From: Pararhodobacter marinus | Lineage (GTDB): Bacteria; Pseudomonadota; Alphaproteobacteria; Rhodobacterales; Rhodobacteraceae | NCBI RefSeq assembly: GCF_003122215.1 | Contig: NZ_QEYD01000006.1 | Location: forward strand, 278,553 to 342,552 | Reading direction: 5' to 3' | DNA length: 64,000 bases | In this document: piece after piece, positions 48,009-57,106 of the stretch | Numbering within the stretch: the stretch's first letter is position 1 | Layout: every line of letters begins with the position of its first letter | Notes under the pieces: model-generated | The model's input: the letters and a program-made list of their open reading frames with translations, nothing else | What the model was told of the DNA's origin: nothing | Database searches by the model: none | Translations under genes and position numbers: made by a program

Positions 48009-50426
48009 ATGAGTAGAATTATCGGAACACGAAAACTGACGCTGAAAGACCGAGCCAACCTTTTGTTCTGGTTCGGTCTTCTGGCGTTGGTTGCGGGGCT
48101 GGTCAGCGTTCCGACATCGATCCAGGTCCAGGCGACGCTGGGAATCGCGGCCTTTGTCACGGTGGCGATGCTCAAGCCCGTCGCCTCGGACAACATGGTC
48201 GCGCGATTCACCATGATGTCGATCGCCTCGACGCTGGTCCTGCGCTACTGGGCGTGGCGCGTGACCGAAACCCTGCCGCCGGTCAGCGACGTCCTGTCCT
48301 TCATCCCCGCGCTGGTGCTGTTTCTGGTCGAAACCTACGCCATCGGCGTGTTCTTCCTGTCGGCCTTCATGACCGCCGACCCGGTCAAGCGCTCGTTGCC
48401 GCCGCGCGTGGCCGCGGCGGACCTGCCCACCGTCGACATCCTCGTGCCGTCCTACAACGAACCGACCGAGATGCTGGCGGTGACGCTCTCGGCGGCGAAG
48501 AACATGCATTATCCCGCGCATAAGCGCACGGTGGTGCTGTGCGATGACGGCGGCACCGACCAGCGCTGCAACAGCGACGATCCCGAATTGGCCGAGAAGG
48601 CCCGCAAGCGCCGCCGCGACCTGATCGCGCTCTGCAACGAGCTGGGCGTGATGTACTCGACCCGCGAGAAGAACGTCCACGCCAAGGCCGGCAACATGTC
48701 GGCGGCGCTGGAGAAACTCGACGGCGATATCGTCGTCGTGTTCGATGCCGACCACGTCCCGGCGCGCGATTTCCTGGCCCGCACCGTGGGCTATTTCGTC
48801 GAGGATCCGAAACTGTTCCTCGTGCAGACGCCGCACTTCTTCCTCAACCCCGACCCGATCGACCGGAATGTCGGCTTCGCCCGAGACTGCCCGCCCGAGA
48901 ACGAGATGTTCTACCATCTCTCGCACCGGGGGCTCGACCGTTGGGGCGGGGCCTTCTTCTGCGGTTCGGCGGCGCTGTTGCGCCGCAAGGCCTTGGACGA
49001 GGCCGGCGGTTTCGCCGGCGACACGATCACCGAAGACGCCGAAACCGCGTTGGGCATCCATGCGCGTGGCTGGAAATCCATCTATGTGGACCACGCGATG
49101 ATCGCGGGGCTGCAGCCGGAAACCTTCGTCTCCTTCATCGAACAGCGCGGGCGCTGGGCGACCGGGATGATGCAGCTTCTGATCCTGAAGAACCCGCTGA
49201 AATTCCGCGGGCTCAGCATCACGCAAAAGCTGTGCTACCTGAACTCGATGACGTTCTGGCTGTTCCCGCTGGTGCGCATGACCTTCATCATCGCACCGCT
49301 GATGTACCTGTTCTTCGGGCTGCAGATCTTCGTCGCCACGATCGAGGAAGTGGCGGTCTACATGACCAGCTACATGGCGGTGAACTTCATGATCCAGAAC
49401 GCGCTCTACGGGCGCGTGCGCTGGCCGCTGATCTCCGAGATCTACGAGACCGCGCAGGCGCCCTATCTGGCGGCGGCGATCTTCAAGACCTTCTGGAACC
49501 CGCGCGGCGCGAAGTTCAACGTGACGGCCAAGGACGAGGTCCTGATCGAGGATTTCGTCTCGCCGATCTACAAGCCCATGCTGTTCATCTTCGCGCTGAC
49601 CTTCCTGGGCGTGGTGGCGGCGGGGGTGCGCTGGGTGCTGTTCCCGGGCGATCAGAACATCATCATGGTCGTGGGCGGCTGGGCGGTCTACAACTTCCTG
49701 CTGGTCGGCGCCGCCCTGCGCGCCATTGCCGAGCGCCAGCAACGCCGCTCGGTGCCGCGCGTGCCGGTGAACGTGCCCGCCATCGTGGCTTTCGGCACCG
49801 AGAACCCGGTCTTCCTGGGCGCGACCGTGGTCGATGCCTCGACCTCGGGCTGCCGCATGATCGTGCGCAACAAGCCCAATGCCGACGGCGTCGCACCCGA
49901 GATTCCGCGCGTCACGGACACGTTCTATTTCACCCCCGAATTCCCCAAATCGCCGCATCTGGAGAACGCGATCCGCGTGCAGGTGATGTCGGTCACGCGC
50001 GAGGGCGACAGCGTCGCGCTGGGGGTCAAGTTCGATCCCAGCCAGCCGATGCGCGTGCGCGAGTCGATCGCGCACATGATCTTCGGCGACTCGGCCTCGT
50101 GGGAGGCGATCCGCGCCAGCCGTCACAAGAAGATGGGGCTGCTGCGCGGGATGTACTATGTCCTGACGCTGTCCCTGGCAGGCATCTACGCGACGATGCG
50201 GGCGCTCGCCGCCGAGCCCGCGCGGCTGGCCCGTGCCAAGGCGCGCGAGGATGCGGATGTCGCGGTGACGCGCAAACCCATTCAGGCGATGGCGTTCGGC
50301 GAGACCTTCGATCCGCCCGCCGCCGACAGGCCGATCTCGCTTTTGCAGGCGGCGCTGGCGCAGAACGCGGCAGGGCAGGATCCGCAGCTTGCGGGCGGCC
50401 CCAACCGGCACGGAGAGGGTTACTGA
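48009..50426 (+). CDS. bcsA: Cellulose synthase catalytic subunit BcsA
   Basis: An 805-residue processive glycosyltransferase (GT2) of the inner membrane that polymerises UDP-glucose and threads the chain outward. The catalytic set is complete: DDG (179-181), DAD (246-248), FFCGSA (316-321), TED (341-343) and QRGRW (379-383). Several helices lie on both sides. The C-terminal PilZ domain has both c-di-GMP motifs, R580-xxx-R584 and DASTSG (609-614), so it should need c-di-GMP for activity. Its stop overlaps the bcsB start. A GTGGTTAAC motif lies about 30 bases upstream of the ATG. Confidence 0.97.
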   Translation: MSRIIGTRKLTLKDRANLLFWFGLLALVAGLVSVPTSIQVQATLGIAAFVTVAMLKPVASDNMVARFTMMSIASTLVLRYWAWRVTETLPPVSDVLSFIPALVLFLVETYAIGVFFLSAFMTADPVKRSLPPRVAAADLPTVDILVPSYNEPTEMLAVTLSAAKNMHYPAHKRTVVLCDDGGTDQRCNSDDPELAEKARKRRRDLIALCNELGVMYSTREKNVHAKAGNMSAALEKLDGDIVVVFDADHVPARDFLARTVGYFVEDPKLFLVQTPHFFLNPDPIDRNVGFARDCPPENEMFYHLSHRGLDRWGGAFFCGSAALLRRKALDEAGGFAGDTITEDAETALGIHARGWKSIYVDHAMIAGLQPETFVSFIEQRGRWATGMMQLLILKNPLKFRGLSITQKLCYLNSMTFWLFPLVRMTFIIAPLMYLFFGLQIFVATIEEVAVYMTSYMAVNFMIQNALYGRVRWPLISEIYETAQAPYLAAAIFKTFWNPRGAKFNVTAKDEVLIEDFVSPIYKPMLFIFALTFLGVVAAGVRWVLFPGDQNIIMVVGGWAVYNFLLVGAALRAIAERQQRRSVPRVPVNVPAIVAFGTENPVFLGATVVDASTSGCRMIVRNKPNADGVAPEIPRVTDTFYFTPEFPKSPHLENAIRVQVMSVTREGDSVALGVKFDPSQPMRVRESIAHMIFGDSASWEAIRASRHKKMGLLRGMYYVLTLSLAGIYATMRALAAEPARLARAKAREDADVAVTRKPIQAMAFGETFDPPAADRPISLLQAALAQNAAGQDPQLAGGPNRHGEGY

Positions 50427-52663
50427 TGGCGCGCTTTCACAGCCTCATGGGTGCGGCCGGGCTGGCCTTCGTGCTGGCGACGCCGCCGCTTCACGCGCAG
50501 GATAACGGCTTCATTCCCCTGCCGCCCGATCAGGATGGCAGCCCGGTGATCTCGGAAGCCGAGATCGACCGGCTGAACTCGGACCGGGTCGAGGCCGAGC
50601 GCCATCGCGGGAATTTCGTCGAGGATCTGGCCGTCGATCCCTCGATCGTCAGCCCCCTGCGTCCGGTCGCCGCGCGCGGTCGCCCGGCGGGCAGCGCGAT
50701 CCGCTTCGACGGCGAGCGGCGCACGCTGGATTTCGCGCTGTTCATTCCGCGCCCCGAAGAGGTCCGCGCGATGCGGGTTTCTACCATGTCGTCGATCAAC
50801 GTCCTGCCCGAGCGCTCGCATTACCGCGTCTATGTGAACGGCGCGATGGTGGGGGAGGGGCGGCTTGAGAACTTCACCGGTTTCGGCACGCTGGATTTCC
50901 CGCTCGACGGCGCGCAATTGCGCAGCGGGCAGAACGATGTCCGGATCGAGCTGGTCCAGTATCACCGGATCTATTGCGGCCCTGAAGCCTCGTTCGCGCT
51001 GTGGTCGGATATCGACCTGGCCAATTCGGGGGCCGTTCTGGCCTCGGCCGAGGGGATCTCGGGGCAGGAAGGCTTCATGATGGGCCTCGCCGCCGCCGCG
51101 GCCACCGGCGCCGGGATTGAGATTCGCGGCGCCGCCGGACTGGGTGCACAGCGCGAGGCGTGGGTCTCGGACATCACCCAGCGCATCAGCGGTGCCTTGG
51201 GCGGCGATCCGATCCCGTTCCGCTTCACCGAGTACTGGAGCGTGCAAAGCAACGCCCGCTCGGCCGCGCGCATCACCTTCCTGCCGTCGGCCGCCAACCG
51301 TGTGAGCTTCCGCGTGGCCGGCGACGGCGCGCAGGTCATGGTGGTCGAGTTCGTCCCCGGCGAGCCGCCGCGCGCGCTGCCGGAATTCGACACCGCCCTG
51401 CCGCGCCTGGCCGAGCACGCGCAGCCCACACTGATCGGCACCGAGCGGCCTGTGCCGTTTTCGGATTTCGGGTTCGAGACGACCGAGATCTACGACCATT
51501 ATACCCGCATCGACACGCGCTTCCGGCTGCCCGACGATTACGTCGTGCTGACCAACGAAAAGGCCGAGATCGCGCTCGATTACATCTTTGTTCCGAACCT
51601 GCCCGTAGGCTCGGAACTGCTGCTGCACATCAACGACACCAACGTGCGCCTGTTGCCCCTGTGGCGCGGCGGCGGCGAGCTGATCGAGCAATTCCCGGTG
51701 CGTTTCGAGGCGCGTTTCCTGCGCGCGGGCATCAACACGCTCAGCTTCGAGGTGCTGATCCCCGGCAATCCGCCGGATCTGCCCTGCGCCTTCAACGACA
51801 CGCCGATCCTGGGTCTGGGCGAGGATTCGACCCTGACCGTTCCGTTCAGCCCGTCGATGTACCTGCCCGACATGCAGATCGCCTTTGCCGGGCTGACGCC
51901 CGCCAGCGTGGTCACGAACGACATGTCGCAGCGCGCCTTCGATGCCGATGACGTGGTGACGCTGCGCGCTGCCCTGACCGCCGGGGCGCGCCCCGAGGCG
52001 GCGGCGCTCAACACCCAGTTGCACCTCTTGGCGCTCGACGATCTGGGCACGGTGCCGATGGGCCACTACCAGCTGAACCGGCAGGCCATCGACGCGGCGC
52101 TGATGCCCGACACCACGATCACCGATTTCGCACCGCAAACCGCGCCCGAACACGCGCTTCTGCGCTTCCGCGACCAGACCGAGCAGAACACCGCCTTGCT
52201 GTCGCGGGGCTGGGAATGGCTGCAACAGGGCTTCTGGCGCACGCTGGAATGGCTGCAACCGCGCTCGGGGCTGCATCTGCAGACCTGGCTGGCCGAACAG
52301 GACGCGCAGGCGATCCTGATCCAGCTGGACCCGGCGCGGCCCAACCAGCTGTGGATGGTGCGCGCGCCCGGCAGCGATGTCAGCGCGATCGCCTCGGGCA
52401 TCGTTGCGGCGCGCACCAATGCCGAGGGCCCGCGCGGTCAGGTTTCGGTTCTTGACCGCGACGGCAACTGGCAAAGCTGGATCGCCCCCGACCGTCAGCC
52501 CGTGCTGCTGGAAAGCCTGTCGCTGACCAATATCCGCCATGTCACCGGCAATATCGTTTCGGCGATGCCGATCCGCTACGTGGCCGGGCTGTTCTTCCTT
52601 GCCCTCGTCTCGGCACTTTTCGCGCTTAGACTGGTCATCGCAACACGGGAACACAAAGAATGA
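50426..52663 (+). CDS. bcsB: Cellulose synthase regulatory/periplasmic subunit BcsB
   Basis: A 745-residue periplasmic protein with a signal peptide (to about residue 25, PPLHAQ) and a C-terminal transmembrane anchor (about 715-738) that docks on BcsA. Carbohydrate-binding and ferredoxin-like domains fill the middle; typical stretches are VRIELVQYHRIYCGPEASFALWSDID (by its YCGPEASFALW part) and NTLSFEVLIPG. The ATG at 50426 overlaps the bcsA stop (TGATG). BcsB guides the growing chain across the periplasm and is required for BcsA activity. Confidence 0.94.
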   Translation: MARFHSLMGAAGLAFVLATPPLHAQDNGFIPLPPDQDGSPVISEAEIDRLNSDRVEAERHRGNFVEDLAVDPSIVSPLRPVAARGRPAGSAIRFDGERRTLDFALFIPRPEEVRAMRVSTMSSINVLPERSHYRVYVNGAMVGEGRLENFTGFGTLDFPLDGAQLRSGQNDVRIELVQYHRIYCGPEASFALWSDIDLANSGAVLASAEGISGQEGFMMGLAAAAATGAGIEIRGAAGLGAQREAWVSDITQRISGALGGDPIPFRFTEYWSVQSNARSAARITFLPSAANRVSFRVAGDGAQVMVVEFVPGEPPRALPEFDTALPRLAEHAQPTLIGTERPVPFSDFGFETTEIYDHYTRIDTRFRLPDDYVVLTNEKAEIALDYIFVPNLPVGSELLLHINDTNVRLLPLWRGGGELIEQFPVRFEARFLRAGINTLSFEVLIPGNPPDLPCAFNDTPILGLGEDSTLTVPFSPSMYLPDMQIAFAGLTPASVVTNDMSQRAFDADDVVTLRAALTAGARPEAAALNTQLHLLALDDLGTVPMGHYQLNRQAIDAALMPDTTITDFAPQTAPEHALLRFRDQTEQNTALLSRGWEWLQQGFWRTLEWLQPRSGLHLQTWLAEQDAQAILIQLDPARPNQLWMVRAPGSDVSAIASGIVAARTNAEGPRGQVSVLDRDGNWQSWIAPDRQPVLLESLSLTNIRHVTGNIVSAMPIRYVAGLFFLALVSALFALRLVIATREHKE

Positions 52664-53751
52664 ACCGACGCGATTTCATGACGCTTCTGGGCGCGCTGCC
52701 GGTCCTTGCGGCCTCGGGCGGGGCGGCCGGGGCGCAGGGCTTCCTGACGACGGGGGATCTTTCCGTGACGGCAGCACCGGTCTGGGAGGCCTGGAAAACC
52801 GCTTATCTTCAACCGGATGGCCGGATCGTCGACACGCTTCAACGGCAGTCCAGCCATTCCGAGGGGCAGGGCTACGGCGCCCTCCTGGCGACCGAGTTCG
52901 GCGATCAGGAAGCGTTCAACCGCATCGTCCAGTGGACCGAATCGAATCTGGCGCTGCGCGGCGACGGGCTTCTGGCCTGGCGCTATCTGCCCGACGAATC
53001 CGTGCCGGTGCCGGATCTGAACAACGCCTCGGACGGGGACCTGTTCTATGCTTGGGGCCTGGTGCGGGCGGCCGCGCGGTTCGACGACCGCCGCTATCTG
53101 GCGCGGGCGCAGCTGACCGCGCAGGCGCTGGCCGCGACCTGCATCGCACCCGCGCTGGGCAATGCGGGGGGCACCGTCTTTCTGCCCGCCGCGCAGGGTT
53201 TCGTGCATGAGGACCGGCTGGTGTTCAATCCCAGCTACATCATGCCCCTCGCCATGCGCGAAGTGGCCGCCGCCACCGGCGTGGTCGAGCTGGCGCAGAC
53301 CGCGCAACATGCCGAGACCCTGCTGAGCGGGCTTGCGGCCTCGGGGCCGGTGCCCGACTGGGTGCAGATGACCGAAAGCGGCATCGCCCCGGCCGAAGGC
53401 TTCTCGGCCGATGCCGGATACGAGGCGATGCGCGTGCCCCTGTACCTTGTCTGGTCGGGGCTGAACCGTCACCCGGCGGTGACGCAGATGATGCGCGTCT
53501 ACGACCGCACCGTGCAGCCCGGTGTCCCGGTGCCCACGCGCGTCGACCCGGTGTCGGGCAGCGTGCTTGAAGCCTCGAACGATCCGGGATACCGCGCGCT
53601 GGCAGCCCTTGTGTCCTGCGCCGGGGCGACCGGCGTCGTGGGGTCGGATATGCCTCCGTTCGATCCCTCTCAACCCTATTACCCGGCGACATTGCAATTG
53701 TTCGCGATGATCGCCGCAAACCAGGTGAGCCCCGAATGCGTGCCGATCTGA
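52660..53751 (+). CDS. bcsZ: Cellulase BcsZ (glycoside hydrolase family 8)
   Basis: A 363-residue endo-beta-1,4-glucanase secreted to the periplasm. The N-terminus MNRRDFMTLLGALPVL carries a twin-arginine signal. The GH8 general acid is E68 in SSHSEGQGYG, and the base aspartates are in NNASDGDLFYAWGL (D125/D127). BcsZ trims misassembled chains and is needed for normal cellulose export in many species. Starts inside the bcsB stop codon (ATGA) and overlaps the next gene by 16 bases, so the operon is tightly coupled. Confidence 0.95.
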   Translation: MNRRDFMTLLGALPVLAASGGAAGAQGFLTTGDLSVTAAPVWEAWKTAYLQPDGRIVDTLQRQSSHSEGQGYGALLATEFGDQEAFNRIVQWTESNLALRGDGLLAWRYLPDESVPVPDLNNASDGDLFYAWGLVRAAARFDDRRYLARAQLTAQALAATCIAPALGNAGGTVFLPAAQGFVHEDRLVFNPSYIMPLAMREVAAATGVVELAQTAQHAETLLSGLAASGPVPDWVQMTESGIAPAEGFSADAGYEAMRVPLYLVWSGLNRHPAVTQMMRVYDRTVQPGVPVPTRVDPVSGSVLEASNDPGYRALAALVSCAGATGVVGSDMPPFDPSQPYYPATLQLFAMIAANQVSPECVPI

Positions 53752-55235
53752 TCCCTTCCGCCTTTCGTCCCGGCCTGTGGCCGCGTCTGCGTCCGCTGGC
53801 CGCCGGTGCCGCGACCGCCCTTGCGCTGAGCCTGTCCTGCGCCGGGCCGGCCATGGCGCAAAACGCGCCCGGGGCCGAGGATCTGCGCGCGCTGATCTAT
53901 TATCTCGACCATAACGACCAGCGCGCGGTGCAGGCCGAGATGCGCCGCCTGCGCGCGCAGTTTCCGCAATGGACGCCGCCGTCCGACGTGGCCGATCTGC
54001 GCGCGGTGGGGCAGAGCACGACCGCCTCGGTCGATACCCAGCCGATCTGGGCGCGGCTGGAACGGCAGGATTACGCGGGTGCCCGCGCGCTGATTGACGC
54101 GGCGCGCGCGCGTGTCCCGTCCTGGACCCCGGACGCCGAGATGATCCGCGTGATGGAGACGGGCGAACAGCAGCAGGCTTTCGACGCCGCCTATGGCGCG
54201 CGCGACCTCAATGCCGCCATCGCCGCCGTGCGCCGGGTGCCCGCGCTGATGCGCTGCGACCGGATCAACAATGCGTGGCGTCTGGCCGAGCTCTACGCCA
54301 ATGCCGACCAGAACGGCAACGCGGTGACGACCTATCGCGGCGTTCTGGGCTCGTGCTCGCGCTCGGCGGATGCGGTCTCGACGCTGGAAAAGGCCAACGA
54401 CGTCGCAAGCTGGGACGAGATGCAGCAGCTTTTCGCCGTGGCCCGGCAGACCGCACCCTCGAACGCCGCGGCGCTCGATCAGCTTGAGGAACGGCTGCGC
54501 GCGGGGCGTGGCGGCAGCGCCGCGCGGCGTTCGTCGACCACGGCGAGCACCTCGGCCTCGGCCCCCGCGCCCACCGCACCGGCCCCCTCTGCGCCCGCGC
54601 CCTCGGCCAGCGCGCCGGTGGCCAATGCCGGCATCCCGGTCGCCAGCCTGCCGCTGCGCGGCGATGGCCGCGCCTCGCGCGTGCGGTCGCTGAAGGAACA
54701 GGGCAACTGGGGCGCCTGCCTTGCCGAATCCGCCTCGCCGCGCTCGCTCGACGTGCTCTACGAACGCGCGTGGTGCGCCTATAACCTCGACCGCACGGGC
54801 GAGGCGCTGGCGGGCTTCACCGCCGTGGCGCAACGCGGCGGCGCGCTGGGCAGCGACGTGCCGCGCGATTCGCGCTTCGGCATGATGCTAGCCTATCTCA
54901 ATCTCAACATGACGGAAGAGGCCGCGCGGCTGGCCGCCTCGACCAACCTGACGCAATCGCAGCGCGTCGAGGTCGAGACGACGATCCTGGACCAGCGGGG
55001 TGTGCGCGCCTATCTGCAGAACGATTACGGGCAGGCCATCTCGTATTTCAACGCGCTGGAAACGCTGTCGGGCAGCCTGCGCCGCGATCTGGCGATGCTG
55101 CGGGGCTATTCCTATCTGAACAACGACCAGCCGCAGCGGGCGCTCGAGGAATTCACCCGGCTCAACAACGAACTGTCGACCGATGAAACCCGCTCGGCGA
55201 TTTCCTCGGTGCGCGGTATCATGAGCGGTCTGTGA
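53736..55235 (+). CDS. Periplasmic TPR protein of the cellulose operon (BcsC-like scaffold without barrel)
   Basis: A 499-residue exported protein (signal peptide ending AMAQN near residue 42). Helix-turn-helix repeats of TPR type occur on both sides of a proline/alanine/serine-rich linker at about 260-300; a clear unit is RGVRAYLQNDYGQAISYFNAL. It sits where bcsC would be, and BcsC also has a TPR domain, but the outer-membrane beta-barrel of BcsC is missing: the protein ends at ISSVRGIMSGL. It overlaps bcsZ by 16 bases. It probably scaffolds export, with the outer-membrane pore encoded elsewhere or absent. Confidence 0.75.
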   Translation: MRADLIPSAFRPGLWPRLRPLAAGAATALALSLSCAGPAMAQNAPGAEDLRALIYYLDHNDQRAVQAEMRRLRAQFPQWTPPSDVADLRAVGQSTTASVDTQPIWARLERQDYAGARALIDAARARVPSWTPDAEMIRVMETGEQQQAFDAAYGARDLNAAIAAVRRVPALMRCDRINNAWRLAELYANADQNGNAVTTYRGVLGSCSRSADAVSTLEKANDVASWDEMQQLFAVARQTAPSNAAALDQLEERLRAGRGGSAARRSSTTASTSASAPAPTAPAPSAPAPSASAPVANAGIPVASLPLRGDGRASRVRSLKEQGNWGACLAESASPRSLDVLYERAWCAYNLDRTGEALAGFTAVAQRGGALGSDVPRDSRFGMMLAYLNLNMTEEAARLAASTNLTQSQRVEVETTILDQRGVRAYLQNDYGQAISYFNALETLSGSLRRDLAMLRGYSYLNNDQPQRALEEFTRLNNELSTDETRSAISSVRGIMSGL

Positions 55236-55251
55236 CGGCGCCGACGACCGC

Positions 55252-56145
55252 ATGAAGCTGGTCCTGCATATCGGTGCCCATGGCACCGACGAGGGCCGGA
55301 TCGCGCAATGGATCGCGCGCAATGAAACCACGCTGAGGGCGGCGGGCATCCTGGCCCCGCCGCCCCGGTTTTTTCTGGAATGCCTGTCCGACGCGCTGGA
55401 CCGGGGCCGCGACGAGGACCCCGTTGCGCGCGAGGCGGCGCTTCTGGACCGCCTTGGCGCCGGTAAAGGGGCGGGCGACGGAACCGGGCAGGTGATCGTC
55501 AGCGCGCCGGGCTTGCTGGGTTCGGTGCGCGATGTGCTGGCCGCCGACGGCTTCTATGTCCGCGACGTGGCGCGCCGGCTCTTTGCCCTGCGTTCGCTCT
55601 TTCCGACCGCCCGGATCACCCTGCTCATGGCCGTCGCCGCGCCCTCGCAGGTGCTGCCGGCGTTGTTGCCCGACGATCCGCAGGCGCAGGAGGCCTGCGT
55701 GCCGGTCTTGTCGGATGATACGCTGCCCTGGGCCAGGCTGGCGATGACGATCCGCCATCACATGCCGCAGGCACGGCTGCGCGTCTGGCGCCACGAGGAT
55801 CTGCCGCAGGTCTGGCCGCAGGTACTGGGCGATCTGGTGGGACCTGACGCCGCGCTGCCGCCCGCCGGGCTTCTGGACCTCGCCGCCGCCGATCTGAGCG
55901 CCGAGGCGCGGCTCAGGCTTGAGCGCTACATCGCCCGCCCGGACCATGCGCCGAGAAGCGCGGGGCAGTTGCGGCTTCTCTGTGCCGCCTTCGCGCGACG
56001 CTTCGGCACGGTTGCTCCGCGCGACCGGGAGTCGGATCTGCCGCCCTGGATCCGCGAGCGGCTGCGCGCGCTCGATGCGGGCTATGGCACGGAATGGGCC
56101 GATCTGGCCGCTCTGAGCGGGATCGAGGCGATCACTCCCGCCTAA
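55252..56145 (+). CDS. Sulfotransferase-fold-like protein at the end of the cellulose operon
   Basis: A 297-residue protein. The start KLVLHIGAHGTDEGRIAQW copies the first strand and helix of sulfotransferase-like proteins (HIGAHKTGTT...), but the lysine and threonines that bind the PAPS phosphate are replaced (GTDEGR). Later segments (ARRLFALRSLFPTARITLLMAV, and a C-terminal helical region with LRLLCAAFARRFG) fit the same fold. It starts 16 bases after the TPR gene, so it belongs to the cellulose operon. It may have a changed donor or be a non-catalytic partner; a role in cellulose modification is speculative. Confidence 0.55.
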   Translation: MKLVLHIGAHGTDEGRIAQWIARNETTLRAAGILAPPPRFFLECLSDALDRGRDEDPVAREAALLDRLGAGKGAGDGTGQVIVSAPGLLGSVRDVLAADGFYVRDVARRLFALRSLFPTARITLLMAVAAPSQVLPALLPDDPQAQEACVPVLSDDTLPWARLAMTIRHHMPQARLRVWRHEDLPQVWPQVLGDLVGPDAALPPAGLLDLAAADLSAEARLRLERYIARPDHAPRSAGQLRLLCAAFARRFGTVAPRDRESDLPPWIRERLRALDAGYGTEWADLAALSGIEAITPA

Positions 56146-56342
56146 GTGATCACTTATCCACATCTATTTCGGAAAAACCCGGCATTTCCCCGTGCCATGC
56201 CGGGCAAAGATCCTTTACACGACTCCGAAATTTCACCACCATATCTTGTAATGACGGTGGCAACAGACCGCCGCACCTTGCCCGGTCTCACAATCCTAGG
56301 GGCCAGGGCGCCTGTTGGGGCTATAACAGGAAAGAGCAGGAC

Positions 56343-56846
56343 ATGACTCTGTCCGAGCACGAACGTCTTGTCGATGAGATCCACCCGATCGACATCGTCG
56401 AGACCTTGGCCGAGCATCGCGCGTGGGACTTCGACCGCGTCGGCGACGACCAGATCGCCATGGCGGTCGAGGGGCAGTGGCGCAGCTATTCCCTGACGCT
56501 CGCCTGGCAACCCGGCGAAGAAACGCTGCGGTTGATCTGCACGTTCGAGATGGACCCGCCCGAGGCCCGGATGCCCGCTTTCTACGAGGTCATCAACCGC
56601 GCCAACGATCTGGTCTGGTCGGGCGGTTTCACCCATTGGGACGAACAGAACCTGATGGTCTGGCGCTATGGACTGATGCTGACCGGCGGGCAGATTGCCT
56701 CGAGCGAGCAGATCGACCAGATGATCCAATGCGCCGTCAATGCCTGCGAGCGGTTCTACCCGGCCTTCCAGCTTGTCGCCTGGGCCGACCGCGCGCCCGA
56801 AGACGCGCTGAAACTGGCGATCACCAAGGCTTACGGACGCGCCTGA
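56343..56846 (+). CDS. YbjN-domain protein
   Basis: A 167-residue cytoplasmic protein with a YbjN fold. Recognisable parts are IDIVETLAEHRAWDFDRVGDDQIAM near the start (by its VETLAEHRAWDFDR part), FYEVINRANDLVWSGGF in the middle and the C-terminal ERFYPAFQLVAWADRAPEDAL. In many alphaproteobacteria this gene lies directly upstream of proC, as it does here apart from the intervening small gene and LysR gene. YbjN-type proteins resemble type III secretion chaperones but have no fixed role. AGGAAAGAGCAGG gives a weak ribosome-binding site. The upstream gap 56146-56342 shows no other feature. Confidence 0.85.
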   Translation: MTLSEHERLVDEIHPIDIVETLAEHRAWDFDRVGDDQIAMAVEGQWRSYSLTLAWQPGEETLRLICTFEMDPPEARMPAFYEVINRANDLVWSGGFTHWDEQNLMVWRYGLMLTGGQIASSEQIDQMIQCAVNACERFYPAFQLVAWADRAPEDALKLAITKAYGRA

Positions 56847-57019
56847 CAGGGAAGCGCAGGCGCGCTGCCTGCCGGTCGCTCGACCGGCGCGGGGCAGATC
56901 CGCGCGGCGTCCCAGGGCAGGTCCGCGCGTTCGCGCTCGGTCATCCGCGCGATATCGGGATGGCTGAGCGGGTCGCACAACCAGGGGCGTTGCGGGCTGA
57001 TACGGGTTTTTCCGAACAT
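56831..57019 (-). CDS. Small protein (62 residues) divergent from a LysR gene
   Basis: A 62-residue basic protein starting MFGKTRISPQRPW. The middle, LSHPDIARMTERERADLPW, resembles the conserved helical part of small DUF1127-type proteins, but the match is partial. Two or three cysteines and several prolines fill the rest. AGGAGA lies six bases before the ATG, a strong sign that it is real. It is divergent from a LysR-type regulator, which may control it, and overlaps the end of the YbjN gene tail to tail by 16 bases. Function unknown. Confidence 0.6.
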   Translation of the reverse strand: MFGKTRISPQRPWLCDPLSHPDIARMTERERADLPWDAARICPAPVERPAGSAPALPCQARP

Positions 57020-57106
57020 CTTGCTCTCCTGTCTATGCTGTCAGATTGCCTCACGCCGTGCCGCACATAAATTGACGAATCGAGCGCTGGCCTTTAGGTT
57101 TTCTGA

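Noticed and set aside
47976..50411. 811-codon open frame antisense to bcsA
   Set aside because: Shadow of bcsA; histidine/arginine-rich, no motif.
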